64,000 nucleotides of DNA from Phycisphaerales bacterium UBA7800 (GCA_002480565.1 DLCK01000076.1:62001-126000), one strand, 5' to 3'; shown: positions 1-7,620, counted from the stretch's first letter. The notes: a model not told the origin generated them from the letters alone. Translations and numbers: made by a program.

Positions 1-42
1 AAAGGCATAAAGGCAGATCAACACACTTGCGTGTCTTGCTCT

Positions 43-71
43 AGTCCCTGATCCCTAATCACTAATCCCTG
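43..71. repeat. dispersed intergenic repeat, TAATCAC/TAATCCC type
   Basis: Tandem-like run built from CCCTGATCCC and CTAATCACTAATCCCTG, lying just downstream of the thioredoxin gene. The same word family recurs as an inverted pair at 36467-36575 between lemA and the M48 protease, and a fragment lies at 54845-54857. It is non-coding. I read it as a dispersed intergenic repeat with no function visible here. Confidence 0.5.
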
Positions 72-81
72 TACGAAGCAC

Positions 82-414
82 TTAGCCAATCGCGTTGTTC
101 AGGGCGTCGACATATTCTTGCTTGCCGTTGACACCGACGAATTTCTGGACGATTTGACCATCTTTGATGAGCAGGACGGTTGGGATGGCAGAGATTTCGA
201 ATTTCAGTGAGACTTCACGGTTGGCATCGGTATCGACCTTGCCGACCTTGGCTTTACCGTCGAATTCGCCTGCAATTTCGTCGATAATTGGACCGAGCAT
301 ACGGCAAGGCATGCACCATTCAGCCCAAAAGTCCACGAGAACCGGGACGCCGCTGTTCATGACTTCTTGTTCGAAGTTATCATCCGTAATTTGCAATACT
401 GCTTCCGATGCCAT
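82..414 (-). CDS. trxA: thioredoxin
   Basis: A 110-residue single-domain thioredoxin, a cytoplasmic disulfide reductase that passes electrons from thioredoxin reductase to target proteins. The fold markers are present: DFWAEWC before the active site (Cys34, Cys37) and the cis-proline segment SAIPTV near residue 78. The active site reads WCMPC, where nearly all housekeeping thioredoxins have WCGPC. The residue between the cysteines influences redox potential, so this protein may differ from a canonical TrxA. Length is normal for the family. The ATG at 414 is preceded by a good Shine-Dalgarno (AAGGAG) on the minus strand. The gene stands alone, divergent from the nucleotide-sugar dehydrogenase. 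Identification is secure; the effect of the Met is inference. Confidence 0.96.
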   Translation of the reverse strand: MASEAVLQITDDNFEQEVMNSGVPVLVDFWAEWCMPCRMLGPIIDEIAGEFDGKAKVGKVDTDANREVSLKFEISAIPTVLLIKDGQIVQKFVGVNGKQEYVDALNNAIG

Positions 415-689
415 GCCAAGGCTCCTTATAATGTTCGCTGGTTGGCGATAAACAATGAGTTAAGATGGCGATTCTATGCGGATCGCCAATTGTGGGCAAA
501 CCTGCGTCTGCCTGATTTGGTTATCGTGACTAATCGGCCATGAATTGGAATTATTCCAGAGTTAATCAGCCCAACAACGCACTGCCGATAATAATTTCCT
601 TTGCTCAACCGACATGTTCGAAAGATACAAGGCGGATCACCCGATAAACTATGTGTCTGTACGTCTAAACCCCTATGGAGGATAAGCGC

Positions 690-2000
690 TTGACGCTCCA
701 GAATCTCATTACCGAACGGAAAGCCAAAGTTGGCATTATTGGTCTAGGTTACGTGGGACTGCCATTGATGCGAGCCTTCTTCAAAGCCGGTTACCCGGTC
801 ATAGGCTATGACGTGGACCCTGCTAAGATCGAAAAGATTCACAAAGGTGAAAACTACCTTAAGCATCTTGGGGAAGATTTCATTGCTGAGATGAGTCAGT
901 CCGACAGCTTTGATGCCACTGCGGACTTTGGGCGTTTAGGTGAAGCCGATGCCCTTTTACTTTGTGTCCCTACGCCGTTAGGCAAGCATCTTGAGCCTGA
1001 TTTGTCTTACGTGGAAGTGACCACTGAGGCGATTGCCAAGACGTTGCGCCCCGGCCAGCTGGTGGTACTCGAATCCACCACCTTCCCGGGAACGACTCGC
1101 CAGATCATGCAGCCTGTCCTTGAAAAGACCGGACTCAAATGTGGCGAGGATTTCTATCTTGCCTATTCACCGGAACGTGAAGATCCAGGACGCAAAAACT
1201 TTAACACACAGACCATCCCCAAACTCGTGGGTGGTATCGGCCAAGAAGCTGGCAAGCTTGCTCTTGAACTCTATTCTGCTGCGGTCTCCAAGGCGATTCC
1301 TGTCAGTAGTGCCGAAGTCGCCGAGTCTGCCAAGCTCCTTGAGAACATTTACCGCAGTGTGAACATCGCCTTGGTCAACGAAATGAAAGTTGTCCTTGAT
1401 GCGATGGATATTGATATTTGGGAAGTGGTCGATGCCGCTGCCACCAAGCCGTTTGGTTTCCAGGCCTTTTATCCTGGCCCCGGTCTTGGTGGACACTGTA
1501 TTCCCATTGACCCGTACTACCTGACATGGAAGGCTCGCGAAGTCGGCCACACCACGCGGTTCATCGAACTGGCGGGTGAAGTCAATCACTCCATGCCAGA
1601 CTATGTGGTCAACAAGACGATGCTTGCACTTAACAAGAACAAAAAGGCTGTTGCAGCTTCCAAAATTCTTGTACTGGGTTTGGCATACAAGCCCAATGTT
1701 GATGATATTCGCGAAAGTCCGAGCTTTGAGATTATCGAAAAGCTTCAGGAACTTGGTGGCGATGTGAGCTACAACGACCCGCATGTTCCTGCGACACATA
1801 AGATGCGCGATCATGACTTGCAAATGGAAAGTGCTGAACTTTCTGCAGCATCATTAAAGCAATACGACTGTGTTGTCATTGCGACGAATCACGAAGCGTA
1901 CGATTGGCAGATGATCGCGGATCATGCGAAGTTGATTATCGACTCGCGTGGCGCGTTACGCGAAGTAACGGGTGATCGGGCTCATATTGTCAGTGCGTAA
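690..2000 (+). CDS. nucleotide-sugar dehydrogenase (UDP-glucose/UDP-GlcNAc dehydrogenase family, WbpA-like)
   Basis: NAD-dependent four-electron oxidation of a UDP-hexose to its uronic acid, supplying precursors for capsule or O-antigen polysaccharide. Counting from the ATG at 675, the N-terminal Rossmann motif GLGYVGLP is at 23-30. The catalytic loop GPGLGGHCIPIDP is at 268-280 with the nucleophilic Cys275. The C-terminal UDP-binding domain follows, with GLAYKPNVDDIRESP. The sequence around GENYLKHLGEDF suggests the WbpA (UDP-GlcNAc) branch rather than Ugd, but substrate cannot be fixed from sequence alone. Start choice: the ATG at 675 has no Shine-Dalgarno. A GGAGG at 678-682 lies 7 bases before the in-frame TTG at 690, so TTG is preferred; the 675 start would add five residues. 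Confidence 0.92.
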   Translation: MTLQNLITERKAKVGIIGLGYVGLPLMRAFFKAGYPVIGYDVDPAKIEKIHKGENYLKHLGEDFIAEMSQSDSFDATADFGRLGEADALLLCVPTPLGKHLEPDLSYVEVTTEAIAKTLRPGQLVVLESTTFPGTTRQIMQPVLEKTGLKCGEDFYLAYSPEREDPGRKNFNTQTIPKLVGGIGQEAGKLALELYSAAVSKAIPVSSAEVAESAKLLENIYRSVNIALVNEMKVVLDAMDIDIWEVVDAAATKPFGFQAFYPGPGLGGHCIPIDPYYLTWKAREVGHTTRFIELAGEVNHSMPDYVVNKTMLALNKNKKAVAASKILVLGLAYKPNVDDIRESPSFEIIEKLQELGGDVSYNDPHVPATHKMRDHDLQMESAELSAASLKQYDCVVIATNHEAYDWQMIADHAKLIIDSRGALREVTGDRAHIVSA

Positions 2001-2028
2001 CGTATCGAAAGACAATTGAAATGTCGCA

Positions 2029-2060
2029 AAGCGTCGGACAATTACGTTCGACGCTTTTTT
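2029..2060 (+). terminator. intrinsic terminator of the nucleotide-sugar dehydrogenase gene
   Basis: AAGCGTCG at 2029-2036 pairs with CGACGCTT at 2049-2056 and is followed by a T run to 2060, 28 bases after the stop codon. Confidence 0.85.
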
Positions 2061-2079
2061 AATTTGAATATTTAAGGCA

Positions 2080-2103
2080 CCCCGGGGGTTAAAACCCCGC
2101 GGG
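2080..2103. repeat. GC-rich palindromic hairpin
   Basis: GGGGTT (2085-2090) and AACCCC (2093-2098) form a hairpin with a two-base centre, with further CCC/GGG outside it. It has no T tract, so it is not an ordinary terminator. It lies between two convergent genes. Confidence 0.45.
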
Positions 2104-2143
2104 CTTTATGTTCCAGCGAGGGGGTTGCGCGATTGTTGCGTGT

Positions 2144-2545
2144 TTATTGAAATGTCCAAGATGTGCCGCAATCGTGCATACCTCGGATATCCCAACGATA
2201 AAGATAACTCATCACCGGAATATCATCGGGCTTGTCGATGAGTGACACTTCCTCGATGACATACTCACCGCTGTCGAGGTCTTCGTAGGCATTGAGTTTG
2301 TCTAAACACTCATCATCCACATCCCAGAGTTCACCTTGAATGCTGATGCCTTTGTCGGTGACGTTGGGGTAAGGGAGTTTGACCAATCCGGGATAGGTGC
2401 CCAGTGTTTCGAATCGCCCTTCGATTTCAAAGAGCCGGTAGTCTGTTGTGGTATGCGCGATGCCGATGTAGCGTTGGCCAGTCAGTCGGTAATGGTTGGA
2501 CTGGTCGGATTTGAGTGTGCCATAAACAAACAGGCGTGTGATCAT
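2144..2545 (-). CDS. gamma-glutamylcyclotransferase (AIG2-like) family protein
   Basis: About 133 residues. The N-terminal LFVYGTLKSDQSNHY is the signature of the AIG2/GGCT fold, where the YGTL loop binds substrate. LGTYPGLV, GELWDVDD and the acidic LDKLNAYED stretch match the rest of the fold, including the expected catalytic Glu region. Family members form 5-oxoproline from gamma-glutamyl amines or act in related amide chemistry; the actual substrate is not predictable. The open frame continues upstream to 2584, but the conserved VYGTL begins only 6 residues after the ATG at 2545, so that start is chosen. It is divergent from dut, about 70 bases away. Confidence 0.8.
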   Translation of the reverse strand: MITRLFVYGTLKSDQSNHYRLTGQRYIGIAHTTTDYRLFEIEGRFETLGTYPGLVKLPYPNVTDKGISIQGELWDVDDECLDKLNAYEDLDSGEYVIEEVSLIDKPDDIPVMSYLYRWDIRGMHDCGTSWTFQ

Positions 2546-2613
2546 AATGGTGATAATGTAGTCATTTGTTTGACATGGATGCAAATTCGAAATTCCATTT
2601 CACTTGCCATATC

Positions 2614-3099
2614 ATGTCCGCCATGAGCAGTCACGAAATCAACGTTGCCATTGAAATTCTCGAAGGTCAATCTGACATTCCCCTGCCAGCGTATCAGTCT
2701 GAGCATGCTGCGGGGATGGATGTCTGTGCAGCAGTTGAACAAACGGTGGTTATCGAGCCCGGTGAGATTGCATTGATCCCCGCTGGTTTTCGGATGGCTG
2801 TTCCAGTGGGTTACGAAGCACAAATTCGCCCGCGATCGGGCTTGGCTGTGAAGCATGGTATCTCCATGCCCAATACACCTGGGACGATTGATGCGGACTA
2901 TCGCGGCCAAGTCAAAGTGCCACTAATCAATCTTGGCAAGCAGGCCTTCAGCATTGAACGGGGTATGCGGGTCGCCCAGATGATCATCAAACCTGTGCCG
3001 CGAGTGAGTTGGCAAGTGGTCAACCAACTCGACGAAACCACGCGTGGCGAAGGCGGCTTCGGTCACACCGGCACCAAGTCATCTCCAAGTATCACCTGA
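2614..3099 (+). CDS. dut: dUTP diphosphatase
   Basis: Hydrolyses dUTP to dUMP and pyrophosphate, keeping uracil out of DNA and feeding thymidylate synthesis. All five trimeric dUTPase motifs appear in order: AGMDVCAA, RPRSGLAVKHGI, GTIDADYRGQVKVPLIN, GMRVAQMII and the C-terminal GEGGFGHTG. The last matches the usual R-G-x-G-G-F-G-S-T-G tail with His in place of Ser. Length is about 161 residues, normal for bacterial Dut. Several ATGs are possible (2566, 2614, 2623); 2614 or 2623 fits the family N-terminus best, and none has a strong ribosome binding site. An intrinsic terminator follows immediately. Confidence 0.95.
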   Translation: MSAMSSHEINVAIEILEGQSDIPLPAYQSEHAAGMDVCAAVEQTVVIEPGEIALIPAGFRMAVPVGYEAQIRPRSGLAVKHGISMPNTPGTIDADYRGQVKVPLINLGKQAFSIERGMRVAQMIIKPVPRVSWQVVNQLDETTRGEGGFGHTGTKSSPSIT

Positions 3100-3104
3100 C
3101 AAAC

Positions 3105-3149
3105 AGCTGTTAATCCGTAAGGCTATCTTGCCTATTTTAACAGCTTTTA
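3105..3149 (+). terminator. intrinsic terminator of dut
   Basis: AGCTGTTAA (3105-3113) pairs with TTAACAGCT (3137-3145), with an inner GGC/GCC pairing, followed by TTTT. It starts 6 bases after the dut stop codon. Confidence 0.7.
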
Positions 3150-3211
3150 CACCCAAAAATTAATTCCCGTTAAATTGCTCAATTGATTCACCTCAAATTG
3201 CCGATTCACTA

Positions 3212-3239
3212 TTGACGAGCGTCATTAAGTTCGTATTGT
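3212..3239 (+). promoter_or_regulatory. predicted sigma-70-type promoter of hspQ
   Basis: TTGACG at 3212-3217 and TATTGT at 3234-3239 with a 16-base spacer, about 95 bases upstream of the hspQ ATG and after the dut terminator. Assigned by eye only. Confidence 0.4.
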
Positions 3240-3333
3240 AGTGTTTATAGCGATCAGTTAAACTATTGTGACGTTTGTAACGATTGTATGCCTGCTGTCT
3301 GCCGTGTAAGGATGCTAATCAGAAAGCAAGATC

Positions 3334-3711
3334 ATGAGTGCCAAAGACCCGCTGCCGGAACATTTTGAGATACCTGACTTTCTGCCCTTTGAGATGCCAC
3401 GTTTCAAGGTTGGCCAGATCATTCGTCATAAGCGTTATCGCTATCGCGCGATTGTGGTCGATTTCGACATGTCCTGTCGTGCCGATGACGAGTGGTATTA
3501 TTCCAACCAGACTCGCCCGGAGCGCGAGCAACCTTGGTATCACCTTTTAGTCGATGGCTCGCACGCCACGACCTATGCCGCCCAGGAATACCTGATGCAC
3601 GAGAAGGATCTGCAACCCGTGCAGCATCCGTTGGTGAGCCAGTATTTCGATAGCTATCCCGATAAAGCCAAGGTGTATCATCGCAATGATGAGGTTTGGC
3701 CGGGTTGGTAA
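3334..3711 (+). CDS. hspQ: HspQ/YccV-like hemimethylated-DNA-binding domain protein
   Basis: 125 residues. The core from KVGQIIRHKRYRYRAIVVDFD to HATTYAAQEYL is the YccV-like domain of HspQ, including the conserved YHLLVDG segment. In enterobacteria HspQ is a heat-shock protein that acts as a specificity factor for Lon and was earlier described as binding hemimethylated oriC DNA; which role holds here is unknown. The protein extends about 20 residues beyond the usual core at each end. It lies directly upstream of htpX, another proteostasis gene, but has its own terminator at 3746-3770, so the two are separate transcription units. Confidence 0.85.
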   Translation: MSAKDPLPEHFEIPDFLPFEMPRFKVGQIIRHKRYRYRAIVVDFDMSCRADDEWYYSNQTRPEREQPWYHLLVDGSHATTYAAQEYLMHEKDLQPVQHPLVSQYFDSYPDKAKVYHRNDEVWPGW

Positions 3712-3745
3712 ACGCGAATAAACAATCACAATTCAATGACATTAG

Positions 3746-3770
3746 CACCGGTATACAAACCGGTGTTTTT
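3746..3770 (+). terminator. intrinsic terminator of hspQ
   Basis: CACCGGT (3746-3752) pairs with ACCGGTG (3759-3765), followed by a run of six T. Confidence 0.85.
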
Positions 3771-3890
3771 TATCCACATCCTGCCAATCCATGCGCTTTG
3801 TAAACCAGTTTTGCCAATGCGACAGCGTAGTTAATCGGCGAAAATATCCATTAGTTACTTGTCATTAATTAATTACATTAATTGCAACGC

Positions 3891-3905
3891 TGGCACGCCC
3901 CTTGC
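3891..3905 (+). promoter_or_regulatory. sigma-54 (RpoN) -24/-12 promoter of htpX
   Basis: The sequence CTGGCACG-CCCC-TTGC matches the sigma-54 consensus at every core position. GG is at 3892-3893 and GC at 3904-3905, separated by the obligatory 10 bases. The predicted start is near 3917, just before the Shine-Dalgarno AAGGAGG at 3921-3927 and the htpX ATG at 3936. The upstream 40 bases are very A/T rich with TTAATTAATTA, as expected where DNA must bend for an enhancer-binding activator. Confidence 0.75.
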
Positions 3906-3935
3906 GGTACATATTGCACCAAGGAGGTGTCCGCC

Positions 3936-4790
3936 ATGACACGTTTTGTGAATAACCTCAAGACCACGTTTCTACTCACGCTGTTGTTCGTACTGATTCT
4001 GACCATCGGTGGCAGACTCGGCGGGCAAGGTGGTTTGATGATCGCGTTCATCTTCGGCCTGGCAATGAATGTCGGTGCGTACTTCTATTCCGACAAGATT
4101 GCACTGGCCACCATGCGCGGCCAGGAAGTCGATGCTCAATCCGCGCCCGATCTCTATCACATGGTGGGGAGACTCGCAGGTAATGCTGGCCTGCCGATGC
4201 CCAAGGTCTACATCTGCCCGCAGGAAGCACCCAACGCCTTTGCCACTGGCCGGAGTCCCAAGCATGCTGCTGTTGCGGTGACGCATGGGGCGCTAAAGCT
4301 CCTAAGCTACGATGAACTCGAAGGTGTCATGGCTCATGAGTTGGCACACGTCAAGAACCGCGACACGCTCACCAGTTGCATCGTCGCCACACTTGCTGGT
4401 GTCATCACCATGGTCGCCAGCATGGCCAAGTGGGGCATGATCTTCGGCGGACTTGGTGGCCAGAATCGTGACCACAACATCTTTGCTGATCTGCTGATGA
4501 TTATCCTTGCACCCTTTGCAGCAGTCATGATCCAGATGGCCGTCAGTCGCAGCCGTGAGTTCGTGGCAGACCATGATGGCGCTCGCATCGCAGGTACGCC
4601 ATACGGCTTGATCTCCGCGCTACAAAAGCTCGAATCCCAGAGCAGTCGCATGCCCTTGCAAGGTGCATCCACTACGCAGAATCACATGTTCATCGTAAGC
4701 CCGGCGATTGGCAAAAATCTTGCCGGACTCTTTCGTACGCACCCGCGAACCGAAGAACGTGTCGCCAAGCTCCGCGATATGGTGGCATAA
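3936..4790 (+). CDS. htpX: protease HtpX homologue (M48B membrane zinc metalloprotease)
   Basis: Inner-membrane zinc endopeptidase for quality control of damaged membrane proteins. 284 residues. Two N-terminal membrane segments (about 11-24 and 33-52) are followed by the zinc motif HELAH at 134-138, then two hydrophobic segments (about 148-165 and 183-203), then the third zinc ligand Glu208 in SREFVADHDGA. The C-terminal HPRTEERVAKL is typical of HtpX. The start at 3936 is fixed by an ideal Shine-Dalgarno 8 bases upstream; the open frame back to 3882 runs through the promoter and is not used. A sigma-54 promoter just upstream implies control by an enhancer-binding activator, probably sensing envelope stress. 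It is convergent with the next gene, with 10 bases between the stops. Confidence 0.95.
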   Translation: MTRFVNNLKTTFLLTLLFVLILTIGGRLGGQGGLMIAFIFGLAMNVGAYFYSDKIALATMRGQEVDAQSAPDLYHMVGRLAGNAGLPMPKVYICPQEAPNAFATGRSPKHAAVAVTHGALKLLSYDELEGVMAHELAHVKNRDTLTSCIVATLAGVITMVASMAKWGMIFGGLGGQNRDHNIFADLLMIILAPFAAVMIQMAVSRSREFVADHDGARIAGTPYGLISALQKLESQSSRMPLQGASTTQNHMFIVSPAIGKNLAGLFRTHPRTEERVAKLRDMVA

Positions 4791-4800
4791 GGCATTGACA

Positions 4801-5442
4801 CTACGTTTTACGGATTGGTTGTCTGAGAATCGTCTTAAGCTTTTGGGGCGCCGTTTTGCGCGGATCACCCAGATAAATTTCGTGATGCTTACCGGTCATC
4901 GCGTAACCGTTATCGGGGATGAACTGTTCGTGCATCTGCTTGAGGATCGGCCCTTCCTCGCTGTAGGGGCCCACATGCAGAACCTGCACACATAAGCCTT
5001 CATCCAACGTCTCAAAACGAATCTGCTTAAGCGCATCAGGATTCAGCTCGGAGTCTTTTTTCTTCGTGTCCTTGGCAAGAACCTGTTGCTTCATCTCATC
5101 TACGATGTCTGTCGTAATCCAATCCGGTTGCCGGATCATCATCGTCCATTGCCATTGGTCTCTGTCATCTCGACAAAAAGCACTCATGTCATCAGCCCAC
5201 CACAGTCCCGAAAGCGGTGGCACGACGAAGTCCTGCTGAAGTTTGATCTTGCTGTGAAACTTGATGTTGTATGCCAGGGGATACAGTGCAGAAACAGCAT
5301 CGACAAAGGCCTGCGACGTGCCGGGATTGCCTTTACCATCAATCATCAGGTACGACATCGCAGGCACGGTCAACACATCAAACCGCCCTGCCTTCCCGGA
5401 ATACAAAACCTTGTCCTGTTTCTTGAAATCCAGCTTGTTCAT
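4801..5442 (-). CDS. GyrI-like small-molecule-binding domain protein
   Basis: 213 residues. The features YPLAYNIKF, DFVVPPLSGLWW, WTMMIRQPDW and the C-terminal VLHVGPYSEEGPILKQM match the stand-alone GyrI-like (SbmC/BacA-like) proteins. These share a ligand-binding fold with AraC-type effector domains and with gyrase inhibitor SbmC. No DNA-binding domain is present. Stand-alone members are thought to bind or hydrolyse small hydrophobic or cationic compounds; no specific role can be claimed. It is convergent with htpX and lies downstream of the membrane operon at 5464-7363, close enough (21 bases) to be co-transcribed with it. Confidence 0.8.
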   Translation of the reverse strand: MNKLDFKKQDKVLYSGKAGRFDVLTVPAMSYLMIDGKGNPGTSQAFVDAVSALYPLAYNIKFHSKIKLQQDFVVPPLSGLWWADDMSAFCRDDRDQWQWTMMIRQPDWITTDIVDEMKQQVLAKDTKKKDSELNPDALKQIRFETLDEGLCVQVLHVGPYSEEGPILKQMHEQFIPDNGYAMTGKHHEIYLGDPRKTAPQKLKTILRQPIRKT

Positions 5443-5463
5443 TGTCGTGATCCCGTTTGTGTT

Positions 5464-5871
5464 CTATTCCGTTTCGATAGTTTGTGAAGTATACTCCCCC
5501 GTCACCCAGCACCAATACCCCAGTGACATCACGCCCCCCAATGCGTAACAAATCAAATCATTAATGTCCGGCGTGGAGACATCCTTGAGTACAGGCAGGT
5601 AAGGCGAAAATCCTTCAAACACCAACCCGATTACCAACACCAGCATGCCAATCTCCAGCAGAGATGGTGCCAGATCGTGCTTGCGCAGTTTAAGCTTCCG
5701 CATACACCACAACATAATCGGCACAAAGATCGGCACCAACAACAAATCATTGAGATACCACCGCAAATACGTATGACTCCACTGCACACTTTCCAACATG
5801 CGATTGAGAAAATAAATCCCAACACAGATCAGAAACAAACGGTCACGAAGATAGCTGAAGGGTTTGAGCAT
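5464..5871 (-). CDS. hypothetical membrane protein, third gene of the GspG-like operon
   Basis: About 135 residues with four hydrophobic stretches: near the start (RLFLICVGIYFL), YLNDLLLVPIFVPIMLW, LLEIGMLVLVIGLVF and LICYALGGVMSLGYWCW. I do not recognise the family. The ATG at 5871 lies one base after the TGA of the preceding gene (TGACATG), so translation is probably coupled. The open frame extends to a TTG at 5898 inside the upstream gene, which I reject. Small, polytopic and operon-linked, it may assemble with the two GspG-like proteins upstream, but that is only context. Confidence 0.6.
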   Translation of the reverse strand: MLKPFSYLRDRLFLICVGIYFLNRMLESVQWSHTYLRWYLNDLLLVPIFVPIMLWCMRKLKLRKHDLAPSLLEIGMLVLVIGLVFEGFSPYLPVLKDVSTPDINDLICYALGGVMSLGYWCWVTGEYTSQTIETE

Positions 5872-5872
5872 G

Positions 5873-6625
5873 TCAGTGTGTGGAATATGGTGCAGCAAGA
5901 TGCAGAGCTGTTAATGTAAGAGCAACCAATGAACAGAATGGGAGAAGTATCAAAAAATTGATTACTAAAAAGATCAACTGGATTTTAAAAGAACTCCTGG
6001 CACATTCTAGAAAAATTGCAATGCACAACAACAGATTCATCCATGCTGCGACTTTGAAAATTTGCCAACTTCCAGTCATATCAAATACAAATTGTTTGAA
6101 AGTCGGATGGATATGATCGCTTATGTCGGTTATAAATGAAAGGTAAGTGTCTTGGGTCACGAGAATATCTACATCGAGACCAATTCCCCCTTTCTTATTA
6201 TCTAAGCCATAACTGCTGAGTGTGTAACCTTCTTTTGTCTTCGCGTAAAAAATATGTTCATTGACGTTATCTTTCATCAAATCCATCGTTTGTTGATCGA
6301 GGTATTGGAACTGATCCTCAGCAATAGAAGCAATTGGTTCAGCATCAGCAATTAAATATCGTATTGATTCTGGATACTGCCCATATTTTTCATGATAAGA
6401 ATCCAGTTTTTTAATGATTTTTGACATCGGGTGATAGGTGAATTTTTGTAAAGTTCCTTGTAACGCAGCCGAGTTTCGAAAATGGTACCAACCTATTGTA
6501 TATGTCACTGCAAATGTCAAAGGGATACATGCAAGCCACAGAATTAACAACATGCAGAGTCTCTGCCGGATGGTTTTGTGTGGCCTGTGAGCATTGGTCG
6601 AAGATATGGGTGTTTGTTCTGTCAT
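5873..6625 (-). CDS. membrane protein with degenerate GspG-like domain (paralogue of 6638-7363)
   Basis: 250 residues. A membrane segment at about 24-46 is followed by an exported region of roughly 120 residues, then two more hydrophobic segments near 190-208 and 214-242. The exported region starts with a helix ending in DSYHEKYGQYPESIRYL and contains SYGLDNKKGGIGLDVDI (138-154). These match the second half of a type II secretion major pseudopilin (GspG), including its calcium-loop region. The DPWGN motif present in its neighbour is lost here. Unlike a pseudopilin, it has no prepilin cleavage site and carries extra C-terminal membrane helices. It is a tandem duplicate of the preceding gene, 12 bases downstream. 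Function unknown. Confidence 0.7.
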   Translation of the reverse strand: MTEQTPISSTNAHRPHKTIRQRLCMLLILWLACIPLTFAVTYTIGWYHFRNSAALQGTLQKFTYHPMSKIIKKLDSYHEKYGQYPESIRYLIADAEPIASIAEDQFQYLDQQTMDLMKDNVNEHIFYAKTKEGYTLSSYGLDNKKGGIGLDVDILVTQDTYLSFITDISDHIHPTFKQFVFDMTGSWQIFKVAAWMNLLLCIAIFLECARSSFKIQLIFLVINFLILLPFCSLVALTLTALHLAAPYSTH

Positions 6626-6637
6626 TTGTTTTGGTCA

Positions 6638-7363
6638 TCAATGCGTTTGATTGGCGGATATCAAATAACCGGCGATTTGCCAGACGGCGATCATGGCGCA
6701 GCATGGCAGGAGGATTACGAAGTTAAACGCGATGTGTTTCCATGAATAGCTGACGGACTTTCGGCTCAATTGTAATTGGAATGCGAAGATCGAAATGATG
6801 CCGAGAATCAGAGACGCTTTGAATAAACCCGGACTGGTATCAATGTCAAAAAGCATCTGCTTGAAAGTGGGCATGGTCTTGATGCCCGGTTCGTCATCCA
6901 TGTAGATATCAGAGTCTGAACCGATCCCACCGGGTTTACCATCCCTGCCAAAGCTATGAAGGATGATGGTGGTTTCGTCTTTTTTCTCGTATTGGATTGC
7001 GTTGCCCCACGGATCAGTCGCCATGTTCTTTATTAAGTGATCTGCGATTTGTATGTATTCTTCATCCAGTGTTTTTTCTGGTTCATGTTCAAGTATCAAG
7101 TGTCTGATCGTTGCGGGATATTTGCCAAATTTCTTGTGGTAACTTTTGGCATTGCTGACAACGTGATCGAATTTCCATTGCAGCTTATTGGTATAGGTTC
7201 CCTGCATATCCGGATTGGCCCGATAGCCGAACCATGCCACGGTGTAGACGTAGGCCAGTGACAACACGAATCCTACAAGCCAGATGAAGAGTCTGAATTT
7301 CAAAGGTGGTTTTGGAATGGACTGTGTTTGAGGAGATGGATTTTGCTTGTTTGTTTCGGACAT
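6638..7363 (-). CDS. membrane protein with GspG-like (pseudopilin C-terminal) domain
   Basis: 241 residues. Membrane segments lie near 24-45, 178-198 and 208-235. Between the first two is a GspG-like domain: SYHKKFGKYPATIRHLI, then DPWGN at 117-121, then SFGRDGKPGGIGSDSDI at 137-153. In true GspG these segments form the calcium-binding loop of the major pseudopilin. Here there is no type IV prepilin leader, and the domain sits between membrane helices, so it is unlikely to polymerise as a pilus. First gene of a three-gene minus-strand operon with its paralogue (5873-6625) and a small membrane protein. GGGGA before the ATG can serve as ribosome binding site. Role unknown. Confidence 0.72.
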   Translation of the reverse strand: MSETNKQNPSPQTQSIPKPPLKFRLFIWLVGFVLSLAYVYTVAWFGYRANPDMQGTYTNKLQWKFDHVVSNAKSYHKKFGKYPATIRHLILEHEPEKTLDEEYIQIADHLIKNMATDPWGNAIQYEKKDETTIILHSFGRDGKPGGIGSDSDIYMDDEPGIKTMPTFKQMLFDIDTSPGLFKASLILGIISIFAFQLQLSRKSVSYSWKHIAFNFVILLPCCAMIAVWQIAGYLISANQTH

Positions 7364-7438
7364 TGAATTCCCCAGCTATTGGATTGAAACAGAATTGTAG
7401 CTTGTACTACGAGTTTGGGATAAGTCTTTTACTTCCAT

Positions 7439-7535
7439 GCCGCCAGATGAACGAAGTGAATCTGACGGGTGAATGAGTGTCCTACACGAATCGCACCCGT
7501 CAGATTCGTCCTCAAAAACGGACTCATCTGGCGGC
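7439..7535. repeat. nested inverted repeat, TCATCTGGCGGC type
   Basis: Outer arms GCCGCCAGATGA (7439-7450) and TCATCTGGCGGC (7524-7535) are perfect over 12 bases. Inner arms AATCTGACGGGTG (7459-7471) and CACCCGTCAGATT (7494-7506) are perfect over 13. The right arm plus three bases (TCATCTGGCGGCTTG) recurs at 37511-37525 beside the rho terminator, so this is a dispersed element. No ORF is present. The remainder of the 7364-7664 gap holds the hppA terminator and nothing else I can identify. Confidence 0.65.
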
Positions 7536-7591
7536 TTGTGTTTTTTATCCGAAAGTCAGATTCGCAGTTTAATTGATCGCTTTACGCGCAT

Positions 7592-7620
7592 AAAAAAGGA
7601 CGGCTGTTAAACAGCCGCCC
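7592..7620 (-). terminator. intrinsic terminator of hppA
   Basis: On the minus strand GGGCGGCTGT pairs with ACAGCCGTCC around a TTA loop, followed by six T. It lies 45 bases past the hppA stop codon. Confidence 0.85.

Noticed and set aside
1167..1823. 218-residue minus-strand frame within the nucleotide-sugar dehydrogenase gene
   Set aside because: Opposite-strand shadow of a gene with intact family motifs.
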